Assembly: GCA_041396585.1 (NCBI GenBank) | Contig: JAWKYG010000001.1 | Location: forward strand, 248,001-312,000 | From: JAUIAI01 sp041396585 | GTDB taxonomy: Bacteria; Pseudomonadota; Gammaproteobacteria; Burkholderiales; Burkholderiaceae_E | Length of the DNA: 64,000 nt | Direction: 5' to 3' | Shown here: positions 1 to 9,008 of the stretch, piece by piece | Position numbering within the stretch: position 1 is the first letter of the stretch | Layout: each line of letters begins with the position of its first letter | The notes under the pieces: model-generated | What the model saw: the letters and a program-made list of their open reading frames with translations, nothing else | What the model was told of the DNA's origin: nothing | The model's database searches: none | Made by a program: the position numbers and the translations under genes

Positions 1-2
1 TC

Positions 3-167
3 GAATCCGGGCTGACCGCTTCCTGGTGGGGCGCGGTTCCCGCGACCATCGTTGGCGGCTTCGGCACGCTGGCGGTGGCGGGGCTCTGGATGCGTTGGTT
101 CCCCCAGTTGCTGCGCCGCGAGCGCCTGGTGGCCGGCGAAGACGCCGCGAATCCGCAAAGGCACTGA
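3..167 (+). CDS. MFS transporter, C-terminal end (partial)
   Basis: An open frame runs from the window edge to a TGA at 165-167. The visible 54 residues begin with ESGLTASWWGAVPA, then a hydrophobic Gly/Ala-rich helix (ATIVGGFGTLAVAGLWM) and a basic tail (WFPQLLRRERL). This is the usual last helix and cytoplasmic tail of major facilitator superfamily exporters of the EntS/DHA3 kind, which carry small molecules across the inner membrane by proton exchange. Most of the protein lies before the window, so the substrate cannot be told. The family call rests on the resemblance of this last helix only. Confidence 0.6.
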   Translation, partial: ESGLTASWWGAVPATIVGGFGTLAVAGLWMRWFPQLLRRERLVAGEDAANPQRH

Positions 168-189
168 GACACCGAAGCGCGGGGGCCAA

Positions 190-257
190 GGCCTCGGAAG
201 CGTCAGGGCCTCGGAAGCGTCAGGGCCCCGGAATCGTCAAGGCCCCGGAAGCGTCAA
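190..257. repeat. 17-bp tandem repeat, 4 copies
   Basis: Four head-to-tail 17-bp units (190-206, 207-223, 224-240, 241-257). The first two are identical and the last two differ at two or three positions. The array lies in the non-coding stretch between the MFS stop and the aldo/keto reductase start (168-444). Nothing else is evident there apart from the ribosome binding site at its end. Confidence 0.85.
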
Positions 258-444
258 GGCGCTGAGATGCCGGCGTCCGGCGCAGGGCTGGCGCGTGTCG
301 CGCGCCGGCTTGCCACGGCCTGATAGGCTTCGGGGTCCGGGCCACCGGGCCGGGCCTGTCTGCGCTGGTTCCCCGTGGGGGGCGGCGCGCGCCGCCTGCA
401 TGCAAGCGATGCCCGAATCCGTCACCGCCAAGGAGAACCCCATC

Positions 445-1452
445 ATGACCATGATCTACCGCCGTCTGGGCGCCAGCAATCTGCGCGTCTCCCGCCTCTG
501 CCTGGGCACGATGATGTTCGGCGATCAGACCGAGGCGCCAGAGGCCGCCTCGATCATGGCCGCGGCCCGAGAACAGGGCGTGAACTTCGTCGATACCGCG
601 GATGTCTACACGCGCGGTGCCTCCGAGCGCATGCTGGCGCCGCTGATCAAGGCCGGGCGCGACTGGTGGGTGGTGGCCACCAAGCTCGCCAACCGGATGT
701 CGGACTCCCCCAATGACATCGGCTACTCACGGCGCTGGATGATTCGCGCGGTCGAGAACAGCCTGCAGCGCCTGGAAACCGACTATCTCGACATCCTCTA
801 CCTGCATCGCGACCATGAGCATGACTCACTCGAGGAAGCGGTGCGCACGATGGGCGATCTGATTCGTGACGGCAAGATCCGTTACTGGGGCCTGTCCAAC
901 TTCCGCGGCTGGCGGGTCGCCGAGGCCGCGCGCTTGGCCGACAACCTCGGTGTGCCGCGTCCGACAGTCTGTCAGCCGTACTACAACCTGCTCAACCGGA
1001 TGCCCGAGGTCGAGATCCTGCCGGCCTGCCGTCATTATGGTCTGGGCGTGGTGCCATACAGCCCGATCGCGCGTGGCGTGCTTACCGGCAAGTATCGGGC
1101 CGGGCAGGCGCCCGAGGCGGGCACACGCGCGGCGCGCAAGGATGCGCGCATGATGCAGACGGAATGGCGTGAGGAATCACTGTTGATCGCCGAACGCCTG
1201 GCCGAGCACGCCGAAGCCCGGGGTGTCTCGCTGCTGGAGTTCTCGGTCGCCTGGGTGCTCGCGAATCCGATCGTCAGTGCGGTGATCGCCGGGCCGCGTA
1301 CGCTGGCCCAGTGGCAATCCTATGCGGGCGCCCTGACGCTGGAGTGGGGCCCTGCTGATGAGGCTGCGGTGGATCGGCAGGTGGTGCCGGGCCATGCATC
1401 CACGCCCGGTTATCACGATCCGCAGTATCCGTTCTTCGGGCGGCCGCTCTGA
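445..1452 (+). CDS. aldo/keto reductase
   Basis: A 335-residue cytoplasmic NADPH-dependent oxidoreductase of the AKR (TIM-barrel) superfamily, which reduces carbonyl compounds. The family's catalytic tetrad is complete: Asp50, Tyr55 (DVYTRG), Lys80 (VATKLA) and His121 (LYLHRD). The N-terminal RRLGASNLRVSRLCLGTM and the SNFRGW segment are typical of the AKR group related to YajO/Tas. The ATG at 445 is preceded by AAGGAGAA at 430-437. The frame is open further upstream, but that part is Arg/Pro-rich and covers the tandem repeat, so it is not coding. The gene converges on the aminotransferase gene. The physiological substrate is unknown. Confidence 0.9.
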   Translation: MTMIYRRLGASNLRVSRLCLGTMMFGDQTEAPEAASIMAAAREQGVNFVDTADVYTRGASERMLAPLIKAGRDWWVVATKLANRMSDSPNDIGYSRRWMIRAVENSLQRLETDYLDILYLHRDHEHDSLEEAVRTMGDLIRDGKIRYWGLSNFRGWRVAEAARLADNLGVPRPTVCQPYYNLLNRMPEVEILPACRHYGLGVVPYSPIARGVLTGKYRAGQAPEAGTRAARKDARMMQTEWREESLLIAERLAEHAEARGVSLLEFSVAWVLANPIVSAVIAGPRTLAQWQSYAGALTLEWGPADEAAVDRQVVPGHASTPGYHDPQYPFFGRPL

Positions 1453-1491
1453 GCGTTGCCGGCGAAAACCGCATTCGCGATCAGAAACGCG

Positions 1492-1517
1492 AAGGGGCCC
1501 GCGAGCGCAGGCCCCTT
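1492..1517. terminator. GC-rich hairpin between convergent genes
   Basis: An inverted repeat AAGGGGCC (1492-1499) / GGCCCCTT (1510-1517) with a 10-nt loop lies between the 3' ends of the aldo/keto reductase and the aminotransferase. There is no long T tract. A bidirectional terminator is plausible from position and stem only. Confidence 0.45.
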
Positions 1518-1558
1518 GGCCACCTCGGGGCGCCGTCAGGCGCCGGGCGGGGCGCGCT

Positions 1559-2767
1559 TCAGCGGCGGGCCTTGCGCGCCCAGTCCGCGATCCGCGCAAC
1601 GCCGTTCTCGATGTTCTGATTCGATGTCGCATAGCTGAAGCGGATGTGCTGGCCGTCATCGGGCACCCGATGGCCGAAGTGGATGTCGGCAAGCACGGCC
1701 ACGCCGGCCTCGTAGAGCAGGCGCTTGCGAAGCTCTTCGGAATCCACGCAGCCGGTCATCTTGCAGAGCTCGGTCACGTTGGGCCACGCATAGAACGCGC
1801 CGCCCGAGGCCTGGCACTCGATGCCCTCGATCCGGTTGAGCGCGGCGACGATCAGATCGCGCCGCTCGAGAAAGCGTGCACGCATATGCTCGGCATCATC
1901 CTGAGGCCCCTCGATCGCAGCCACGGCGGCCCACTGCGAGATGTGAGAGGCGCAGGAATCGGTGTTCGTGACCCAACGGGTAAGAGCCGGCGCCATCGCC
2001 CGGCTGGCGGTGAAGCCGATGCGCCAGCCGGTCATGGCCCAGGTTTTGGAGCAGCCATCCGAGATGATGGTGCGCTCGAGCATGTCCGGCAGCGATGCCA
2101 GCGATTGAAACTCGCCGTCGAAGACCAGCCGCGAATAGATCTCGTCCGCGTAGATCCAGATCTGCGGATGGCGGCGCAGGATGTCGGCGATGGCCGCGAG
2201 ATCGTCCGCGGTCAGGATGCCGCCGGTCGGATTCTGCGGTGAATTCAGGATCAGCAGCCGGGTGCGCTCGGTGATCTTGGCCTCGAGTTCGGCGGGATCG
2301 AAGGCGAAGCGGCGGGATTCCCGCAGGTAGAGCGGCACCGGCACCGCACCGGCTGCGCGTATCTGCGATTCATAGATCGGGAAGCCGGGCACCGGGTAGA
2401 TGACCTCGTCGCCCTTGCCGAAGTCGGTGGTCGAGAGCACCACGTAGCCGATGAAGGGCTTGGCGCCGCCGCCCACGACGACATCGTCCGGATCGATCTC
2501 CAGCCCGCGCATCTGGCCCATGTAGCGGGCAGCCGCGGTGCGCAGCTCCGGAATTCCCGCGCTCGGGGTATAGCCGTGTTTGCCGCCGCGGATCGCCTCG
2601 ATGCCGGCCTCCTGAACATGGCGCGGCGCGGGGAAATCGGGCTGGCCGATGCAGAACGAGATGATGTCCTTGCCCTTGGCGGCCAGTTCACCGACCTCGG
2701 CGAGCACGACGAAGGCATTCTCAGTGCCCAGGCTATGGGCGCGTTCCGACAGTCTCAACGTTCTCAC
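1559..2767 (-). CDS. PLP-dependent aminotransferase (class I/II)
   Basis: About 402 residues of the fold-type I aspartate aminotransferase family, cytoplasmic, transferring amino groups between an amino acid and a 2-oxo acid through pyridoxal phosphate. Visible motifs include SFCIGQPDFPAP near the N-terminus, YTPSAGIPELR, LNSPQNPTGG, YADEIYSRLVF and the PLP-lysine segment SDGCSKTWAMTGWRIGF. The start is chosen as GTG at 2767 (VRTLRLSERA), with GGAG a few bases upstream. The frame extends to 2818 but the extra residues look untranslated. Similar proteins are often annotated as aspartate or alanine aminotransferases. The true amino acid cannot be assigned. No operon partner is seen. Confidence 0.88.
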   Translation of the reverse strand: MRTLRLSERAHSLGTENAFVVLAEVGELAAKGKDIISFCIGQPDFPAPRHVQEAGIEAIRGGKHGYTPSAGIPELRTAAARYMGQMRGLEIDPDDVVVGGGAKPFIGYVVLSTTDFGKGDEVIYPVPGFPIYESQIRAAGAVPVPLYLRESRRFAFDPAELEAKITERTRLLILNSPQNPTGGILTADDLAAIADILRRHPQIWIYADEIYSRLVFDGEFQSLASLPDMLERTIISDGCSKTWAMTGWRIGFTASRAMAPALTRWVTNTDSCASHISQWAAVAAIEGPQDDAEHMRARFLERRDLIVAALNRIEGIECQASGGAFYAWPNVTELCKMTGCVDSEELRKRLLYEAGVAVLADIHFGHRVPDDGQHIRFSYATSNQNIENGVARIADWARKARR

Positions 2768-2945
2768 ATGGGTCTCCAAGAGGTGACCCGCGATGATACC
2801 GAACCGGCGACCGCGCACCGGCCGTTTTGCACAGCGCGAGGCATCGGCAGAAGACGGCAGGCAGACCGCCTGATCGGGCCCGGGAGGTATTGCAGCAAGC
2901 TGCCCGCGTGACTATCCGCATGCAGGGTACAGGCGCAACCGCAGC

Positions 2946-4448
2946 CTAGCCGGCGGCCGCGCCGGCATCCATGTCGCGAGGCAGCATGATGAAGAAGGTC
3001 GAACCCCGGCCAGGTGCGCTCTTCAAACCGGCCTGCCCACCATGAAGCTCCGCGACCCGGCGCACGATCGCCAGACCGAGCCCCGAGCTGCCACGTGTGG
3101 CCCGATGCTTACTCGCCTGATAGAAGGCGTCGAACACGCGTTGCTGCTCCTCGGCGGCGATACCGGGACCGGTATCTATCACCTCGACCCGGATGTCGGC
3201 CGCGTCGGGCTTGACCAGGACCGTCACCTCGCCCCCGGGTGGCGTCACCCGCAGGGCATTGTCGATCAGGTTCGATAGCGCACGTTCGATCAGACCGGCG
3301 TCGATGGGCGCCAGCGGAAGACCGTCCGGATAGTCGAGCCGCAGCTGAATGTTGGCGGCTTCGGCCCGCGTGCTGAAGCGCAACACGACATCATCGGCCA
3401 GTTCGCCGAGCGACATCGGCTCGCGTTCGGCCTTGAACTCCGGATTGTCCAGGCGGGCCACCTCGGCCAGCGCATCGATCAACTCTTTCAGGTGGCGGGC
3501 ATTCTGCAGCGCGCGTTCGTTCAGATGGGTCTTTTGTTCGAGGTCCAGGGCCTCGCCCTTGAGGCGGATGGTTTCGAGCTGTGCGGTCAGGGCGGTCAGC
3601 GGCGTGCGCAGATCGTGTGAGACGCTGGCGACCATCTCGCGCCGCATGGTGTCGACCTGGGTCACCCGCTCCATTTCGGCGCGCAGCCGATCGAGCATGT
3701 CGCGAAAGGCCCGTCCGAGGCGGCCAACCTCGTCATTGCGACTGCAGTGCGGGATCGCGTCGGTTGAGATCTCGAAGGCGTCGGCGAAGCCGGCGCGCTT
3801 GATGCGCTCGGCCACCCGGGTCAGCGCCACCAGCGGTCGCGTGAACATCGCAATCACGGCCATGGTCAGCATCGCGCCCACCGCGAGTGTGATCAGCGAA
3901 AACTTGATCGCACCGGCGATCGCGTAGTTCTTGAGCACCCGCAAGGGCTGGGTGTCGGTGTCCGCATTGCGGGCCACCACGTAGAGCCAGCCGCGACGCT
4001 CACCGCCGACGACCAGCGGCCTTGCCGCAACGACGCACTTGGAGCCGATGAGATCAGGATCATCGCCAAACACCGGATCGCCGGCATCACTGGTCAGCGC
4101 TGCCCGAACCGGGGCGAGATCCACCCGGTAAGAACTCCAGAACAAGCGGTTCTCGCCTGAGGAGGCGAGCACGCGACCGTTGGTGTCGACCAGATACAGA
4201 CCGACCGAAGGATCATAGAGGGTGTACTGGCGCAGATTCTCGCCAAAGGCTGCAGGCTGCCGCTGGTAGGTGGCCCACATGTCCGGATACATGCCCAGCA
4301 GACGGTCTGCGAAACGCAGCGAGCGCTCGTACTGCAGATCGGTGTAGTAGTTGCGGACCGCCGAATACAAGACTACGGCGAGCACGCCGGCCACCGTCAG
4401 GCCGAAAGCGGCCACGAGAAAAAGGATGCGTGCGCGCAGCGAGGTCAT
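2946..4448 (-). CDS. two-component sensor histidine kinase
   Basis: A 500-residue inner-membrane histidine kinase. The first membrane helix is about residues 7-29. A periplasmic sensor region of about 145 residues with a Cache/PAS-like pattern (GLYLVDTNGRVLASS) follows, then a second helix at about 176-201. A HAMP linker comes next, then the HisKA box with phospho-acceptor His278 (SVSHDLRTPL) and a HATPase domain with N box (NLIDNALRVTPPGGE), G1 box (DTGPGIA) and G2 box (SSGLGLAI). The gene starts 3 nt after the stop of the response-regulator gene upstream, so both should be on one transcript. The signal is unknown. Confidence 0.93.
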   Translation of the reverse strand: MTSLRARILFLVAAFGLTVAGVLAVVLYSAVRNYYTDLQYERSLRFADRLLGMYPDMWATYQRQPAAFGENLRQYTLYDPSVGLYLVDTNGRVLASSGENRLFWSSYRVDLAPVRAALTSDAGDPVFGDDPDLIGSKCVVAARPLVVGGERRGWLYVVARNADTDTQPLRVLKNYAIAGAIKFSLITLAVGAMLTMAVIAMFTRPLVALTRVAERIKRAGFADAFEISTDAIPHCSRNDEVGRLGRAFRDMLDRLRAEMERVTQVDTMRREMVASVSHDLRTPLTALTAQLETIRLKGEALDLEQKTHLNERALQNARHLKELIDALAEVARLDNPEFKAEREPMSLGELADDVVLRFSTRAEAANIQLRLDYPDGLPLAPIDAGLIERALSNLIDNALRVTPPGGEVTVLVKPDAADIRVEVIDTGPGIAAEEQQRVFDAFYQASKHRATRGSSGLGLAIVRRVAELHGGQAGLKSAPGRGSTFFIMLPRDMDAGAAAG

Positions 4449-4451
4449 GGA

Positions 4452-5153
4452 TCAACGCCGGTCGGTGAACCGATAGCCGACGCCGCGTACGGTAAGTACG
4501 TAGCGCGGGTGCGCCGGATCGGCTTCTATCTTGCTGCGCAGCCGGTTGATGTGCGTGTTGACGTTGTGCTCATAGCCTTCGAAGGTGGTGCCCCAGACAG
4601 CGTCGAGCAGTTGCATGCGCGTGAATGCCCGCCCAGGGTGGCGCGCGAAGTGATAGAGCAGCTCGAACTCCTTGGCGGTCAACGCCACCGGCTGTCCGCG
4701 CAACTGCACCTCGCGCGATACCGGATCGATCACCAGTTCGTCGAAGCGCAGCGCTTCCGAGTCCACGCTGACCGGTGTCTGCGACAGTTCGCTGCGGCGC
4801 AGCAACGCCTTCACCCGCGCCTGCAGCTCGGGAACCGAGAACGGCTTGGCCAGGTAGTCGTCGGCGCCGAGTTCGAGACCCAGCACCCGGTCGATCTCAC
4901 CGGAACGGGCGGTCAGCATGAGCACCGGAACCGCGTTGCGGTCCATGCGCAGATTGCGCACGATGTCCATACCGTCGCGCCCTGGCAGCATGACATCGAG
5001 AATGACCAGGTCATAGTCGCCACTGCCGGCACGATCCAGCCCCTGGTTGCCATCGCCGACGCAATCGACCTTCAGGCCAAGATCACTGACGTGCATGGCG
5101 ATCAGGTCGGCAATGTCTTTCTGGTCTTCGACCACGAGTACATGTTTATCCAT
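4452..5153 (-). CDS. OmpR-family response regulator
   Basis: A 233-residue DNA-binding regulator and partner of the kinase downstream. The receiver domain (about 1-120) has phospho-acceptor Asp53 (LVILDVMLPG), switch Thr81 and Lys103 (YLAKPF). The winged-helix domain (about 135-230) has the OmpR/PhoB pattern ALTAKEFELLYHFARHPGRA and ends in VRGVGYRF. The start is MDKHVLVVED at 5153. The frame upstream to 5222 is open but lacks homology. The gene is divergent from the ECF sigma gene, with about 155 bp between them for both promoters. Confidence 0.95.
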   Translation of the reverse strand: MDKHVLVVEDQKDIADLIAMHVSDLGLKVDCVGDGNQGLDRAGSGDYDLVILDVMLPGRDGMDIVRNLRMDRNAVPVLMLTARSGEIDRVLGLELGADDYLAKPFSVPELQARVKALLRRSELSQTPVSVDSEALRFDELVIDPVSREVQLRGQPVALTAKEFELLYHFARHPGRAFTRMQLLDAVWGTTFEGYEHNVNTHINRLRSKIEADPAHPRYVLTVRGVGYRFTDRR

Positions 5154-5309
5154 GCGTGCAGCATAGCAATGCGCGCGATGCCATGGTGAACCGCTGAGCG
5201 GAGTCCATCCAATCACGACCATTTGTTATCAAATCGTGATCTGGCGTCCATCGGCACGATAGAGCGGCTACCGAGAATCGATTCCATCAGAGATTCCTTC
5301 GGAGCCACC

Positions 5310-5903
5310 ATGTCGTACACCCCAGTGATCGAGACCTCCGTGGCCACCGCGCCAGGTGCCGGCTTTGGCCGGATCGCCGCGACCGATCTGGCCGAACATC
5401 GGGCCGCGATGCTGAGATTCGCCCGGCGTCGGGTGCGCGACGATGCGCTGGCCGAGGATGCTGTCCAGGAGGCGCTCGCCAGTGCCTTGACCTCGTTCGA
5501 CAGCTTCGAGGGGCAGTCGGCGCTGCGCACCTGGCTGATCGGCATCCTCAATCACAAGATTCAGGATGCGTTTCGTCGCGAATCCCGCTATGTGCATCCC
5601 GGGATGGATGGCGGCGGTGACGACATTCTCGATGCGCTGTCTCAGGCTCATGATGAGCCGGATGCACGCGGCGGCATGGATCCCGCGATCGAGGTTGCCC
5701 GCTGGCGGCTCGGCGAGGCGCTGGGTGAGGCGATCGAGGCCCTGCCGCCGACCCTGGGCGAGGTGTTCAAGCGGCAGATTCTCGAAGGACAGAGCACCGA
5801 AGAGGTCTGCGATGCGCTCGGCATCTCCGAAAGCAACTGCTGGGTGCGGCTGCATCGGGCGCGCAAGCGCCTGGCCTTGCAGGTTCAGGGGCATCTGAAC
5901 TGA
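5310..5903 (+). CDS. ECF-type RNA polymerase sigma factor
   Basis: A 197-residue sigma-70 family factor with only regions 2 and 4. Region 2 includes AEDAVQEALASAL and the helix LRTWLIGILNHKIQDAFRRESR. Region 4 has LPPTLGEVFKRQILEGQSTEEVCDALGISESNCWVRLHRARKRL, here split for reading into TLGEVFKRQILEG, STEEVCDALGISESN and CWVRLHRARKRL, the last being the helix-turn-helix that binds the -35 element. The start at ATG 5310 has GGAG at 5301. No anti-sigma gene follows: the next gene is argF on the other strand. Activity may be controlled at transcription, for example by the divergent two-component system, or by a distant factor. Confidence 0.9.
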   Translation: MSYTPVIETSVATAPGAGFGRIAATDLAEHRAAMLRFARRRVRDDALAEDAVQEALASALTSFDSFEGQSALRTWLIGILNHKIQDAFRRESRYVHPGMDGGGDDILDALSQAHDEPDARGGMDPAIEVARWRLGEALGEAIEALPPTLGEVFKRQILEGQSTEEVCDALGISESNCWVRLHRARKRLALQVQGHLN

Positions 5904-5908
5904 GTCCC

Positions 5909-5946
5909 GCCGGCCCGGCTCGCGCGCTTTGGCGCGCCGGGCCGGC
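5909..5946. terminator. GC-rich hairpin between sigma gene and argF
   Basis: Inverted repeat of 10 bp (GCCGGCCCGG at 5909-5918 against CCGGGCCGGC at 5937-5946) with further inner CG pairing. It sits between two convergent genes and has no T tract. It is likely a bidirectional terminator. Confidence 0.5.
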
Positions 5947-5952
5947 GGCCGC

Positions 5953-6869
5953 TCAGTCGACGCGGCCCAGCAGCAAGAATTCCATCAGGGCCTTCTGGGC
6001 ATGGAGGCGGTTCTCGGCCTCGTCCCAGACCACGGACTGCGGTCCGTCGATGACCTCGGCGGTCACCTCCTCGCCACGATGTGCGGGCAGGCAATGCATA
6101 TAGACCGCGTCGGGGTCCGCCTGGGCCATCAGGCGAGAATCGACACACCAGTTTGCAAATGCCGCCCGGCGTGAGGCGTTCTCATCCTCGAAGCCCATGC
6201 TGGTCCAGACATCGCTGGTAACTAGGTGGGCGCCCCGGCAGGCCTGCATCGGGTCCTCGAAGACCGTCACATGGTCGCGGCCACGAAGGTTGAGCGAATC
6301 GAAGTCGACCTCGTAGCCCGGCGGGGTCGAGATGTTGACATGGAAGTCCAGTTGCTCGGCCGCCTGCAGCCAGGAGTTGGCCATGTTGTTGCCGTCGCCT
6401 ATCCAGGCCACGGTACGCCCCTGGATCGGGCCGCGATGCTCGATGAAGGTGTAGATGTCGGCCAGGATCTGACATGGATGGTGTTGATTGGTCAGGCCGT
6501 TGATGACCGGCACATTCGAGTACTCGGCAAAGCGCTCCACCACCGATTGCTCGAATGTGCGGATCATGACCAGATCGCACATCCGGGATACCACGCGTGC
6601 AGAGTCCTCGACCGGTTCGCCGCGGCCCAGCTGGGAGTCACGGGTGCTCATGAAGATGGCTTGCCCGCCGAGTTGGGCCATGCCCGCCTCGAATGACAGC
6701 CGGTACGGGTGCTGGCCTTCTCGAAGATCATCACCAGAGAGCGGTCGGCCAGAGGCTGATAGACCTCGTAGCGCTTGTAGCGCGTCTTGATCAGGCGGGT
6801 GCGCTCGAACAGGTAGGCGAGTTCTTCCGCACTCAGATCGTTGAATTGCAGGAAGTGGCGCAGTTCCAT
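5953..6869 (-). CDS. argF: ornithine carbamoyltransferase (one frameshift)
   Basis: Arginine biosynthesis: makes citrulline from ornithine and carbamoyl phosphate in the cytoplasm. The N-terminal part (6869 to about 6702) has LQFNDLSAEELAYLFERT and the carbamoyl-phosphate loop FEKASTRT. The rest, in another frame, has EAGMAQLGGQAIF, NQHHPCQILAD, WIGDGNNMANSW, DVWTSMGFEDE and YMHCLPAHRGEE, all hallmark segments. One C (a G on the given strand near 6701-6703) is missing inside STRT-RLSFE, which splits the gene. Restoring it gives a full-length protein of about 305 residues. argD lies immediately upstream with a 31-nt gap, so an argD-argF operon is likely. A sequencing error is more likely than gene loss. 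Confidence 0.9.
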
Positions 6870-6900
6870 GGCAAACCTTGTGGTGACGGCGGGTGGCAGA

Positions 6901-8081
6901 TCAGGCGCCGGCCTGTTCTCGGATCAGCGGAACAAGCCGCTCGAGCATGGTATCGGCATGCGAGCGCTCGAAGATCAACGGCGGCAGCACCGGATCACGC
7001 TGGCCGCGGTGACATTGAGCAACAAGCCCGCCTTAGCCGCCTTGGCAACGAAGTCGGGGCAGGGCGCAGCCATCTGGATGCCGATCATCAGGCCCTGACC
7101 ACGCACCTCCTGCACCCCCGCCAAGCCATCCAGGGCGCTGCGCAGTGACGCCATGATGTGATCGCCGACCTCCATGGCCCGCGTCATCAGGCCTTCGGAT
7201 TCGATCACCTCGAGCGTGGTGATCGCCGCCCGCATCGCGAGCGGATTGCCGCCGAAGGTGGTGCCATGATTGCCCGGCTGGAAGGTGTTCGCGGCGATGC
7301 CCCGGGCGAGCACACCGCCGATCGGCACGCCGGAGCCAAGGCCCTTGGCGAAGGGCACGACGTCGGGCAGGATGTCTGCCCACTGATAGGCATACCAACG
7401 CCCGGTACGGCCGGTGCCGCACTGCACCTCGTCGATCATCAGCAGCCAGCCGCGCTCATCACAGAGCTGGCGAACCTGGCGAAGATACTCGGCACGTGCC
7501 GGCACGATACCGCCTTCGCCCTGGATGGTTTCGAGGAAGACCGCGACCACATTGGGCCGCTCGGTGGCGATCCGGCGCAGGTCGTCGATATCGTTCAGCC
7601 GGGTGCGCACGAAACCGGGTACCAGCGGTTCGAAGCCCTTTTGCACCTTGGCGTTGCCGGTGGCCGACAAGGTCGCCAGCGAACGACCATGAAACGCGTT
7701 CTCATAGACCACGATCTCCGGCAGGTCGATGCCGCGGTTGTGGCCGGCCAGGCGGGCGATCTTGATCGCCGCTTCGTTGGCTTCGAGACCCGAATTGCAG
7801 AAGAAGGCCTTTTCCATGCCGGAGCGATCGACCAGCATCTGCGCGAGCTGCGCCTGCAGAGGAATGTTGTACAGGTTCGAGCTGTGAATCAGACGCCCGA
7901 CCTGCTCGCGCAATGCGGCCACCAGCACCGGATGCGCATGGCCAAGGGTGTTGACGGCGATGCCGGACAGGCAGTCCAGATAACGCCTGCCATCGACATC
8001 GAACAACCATGGCCCCTCGCCATGCGAGAACGCGAGCGTGCGCTCGCCATAGGTATTCATCAACGGGGAAGACGCTGCCAT
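6901..8081 (-). CDS. argD: acetylornithine aminotransferase (frameshift near C-terminus)
   Basis: A class III PLP aminotransferase of arginine synthesis that converts N-acetylglutamate semialdehyde to N-acetylornithine. Seen: LDCLSGIAVNTLGHAHP, FCNSGLEANEAAIKIAR, YENAFHGRSLATLSATG, LLMIDEVQCGTGRTG and the PLP-lysine region FAKGLGSGVPIGG. The first frame runs from 8081 to a stop at 6975. One base is missing near 6990. After that, the expected tail VLPPLIFERSHADTMLERL continues in the next frame to a TGA at 6901-6903, giving about 393 residues. The gene is directly upstream of argF and divergent from the DUF3579 gene. Confidence 0.9.
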
Positions 8082-8484
8082 GGTGGCGAGACTCCGACGA
8101 GGTGGTGGAAGAGGAAGAAAGCCTGTGGTGGATCAGGGCCCGGCCCGGCAAGGCCGATCCGTTCTTGCGGCGCCCGCCGGTATGCTGACGACGGGCAGGC
8201 CGCGAGAGCGAACGACGGTCGCCGACGGGCGCCGGGGATGCAGCCCCAAGCCGGCGGTGTCGAAGGGTTGGCGGGTCCTATTGCCCGATGATCGGTCGAT
8301 CTGCAAAGCGCGCTGCTCAGCCCGCAGATTGTCGGTTCGATCGGCGACCCAGCGCCTTCTGACTGCCTGCCGGGCGGACTGCCCTGTGAAAATTGGGCAA
8401 CCATCGTCCAAACGGCGATTGTAGGCGATGGTCGGCGCTATTCCAACGATCGCAATCCTGGTTGACCGCCTATAATCGGCCACC
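8082..8484. other. intergenic region between argD and the DUF3579 gene
   Basis: About 400 bp with no convincing gene on either strand. It lies between two divergent genes and must hold their promoters. A TATAAT hexamer occurs at its right end (8471-8476). I see no clear repeat or hairpin. Confidence 0.6.
8471..8476 (+). promoter_or_regulatory. candidate -10 element TATAAT, near-leaderless
   Basis: A perfect TATAAT ends 8 nt before the ATG of the DUF3579 gene. A start site about 7 nt downstream would fall next to the ATG, giving a leaderless or nearly leaderless message. No good -35 hexamer is visible at 17 nt spacing, so this is tentative. Confidence 0.4.
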
Positions 8485-8829
8485 ATGCCGAACTCAGAAA
8501 CCCCCGTCTCGTTTGTGATCGTTGGCCGCACGCAGGCGGGCCAGACGTTTCGTCCGAGCGATTGGGCCGAGCGGCTGTGCGGCGTGATGTCGCAATATCG
8601 TCCCAGGCTGCGCGCCGGCTCCCATCTGACCTACTCTCCGTTCGTCATGCCCGGCCATCGCGACGGCGCCAAGGCCGTGTTCGTCGATGCCGCGCTCTAT
8701 GCGCTCGAACCGATGGCGTTTCGCTTTCTCGAGAACTTCGCGCGTGACAATCACCTCGTCATCGAGGCCTCCACGGGTCCGCGCGCGGTGGGGCAATCGC
8801 CCCGTGCCGCAGAGCCGTTGACGCACTAG
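8485..8829 (+). CDS. DUF3579 family protein
   Basis: A 114-residue soluble protein of a conserved betaproteobacterial family with no assigned function. The diagnostic stretch is FRPSDWAERLCGVMS near residue 28, followed by a domain with YSPFVMPGHRDGAKAVFVDAAL. Members of this family are commonly found next to arg genes, as here beside argD. There is no ribosome binding site before the ATG at 8485, consistent with the near-leaderless promoter. No signal peptide or membrane helix is seen. Confidence 0.85.
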   Translation: MPNSETPVSFVIVGRTQAGQTFRPSDWAERLCGVMSQYRPRLRAGSHLTYSPFVMPGHRDGAKAVFVDAALYALEPMAFRFLENFARDNHLVIEASTGPRAVGQSPRAAEPLTH

Positions 8830-9008
8830 GCGAACTCTTCGCCGTAAGCTGCGGTAAACGTTGCAATTTTCCAGCGCCCCTATTTTGGATTTGCACTTCT
8901 GTTCGCTACAATCGCGGCAAAGGTGAGTTGATCCTCGTCTGAGGACGGCCGCCGACCCATAACGCACCGGCCCATGAGCCGATCGTGCGACCAGAGGAAT
9001 CACGTTTG

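Noticed and set aside
52..444. Long N-terminal extension of the aldo/keto reductase
   Set aside because: The extension is Arg/Pro-rich and reads through the 17-bp tandem repeat; a good ribosome site and the family start coincide at 445.
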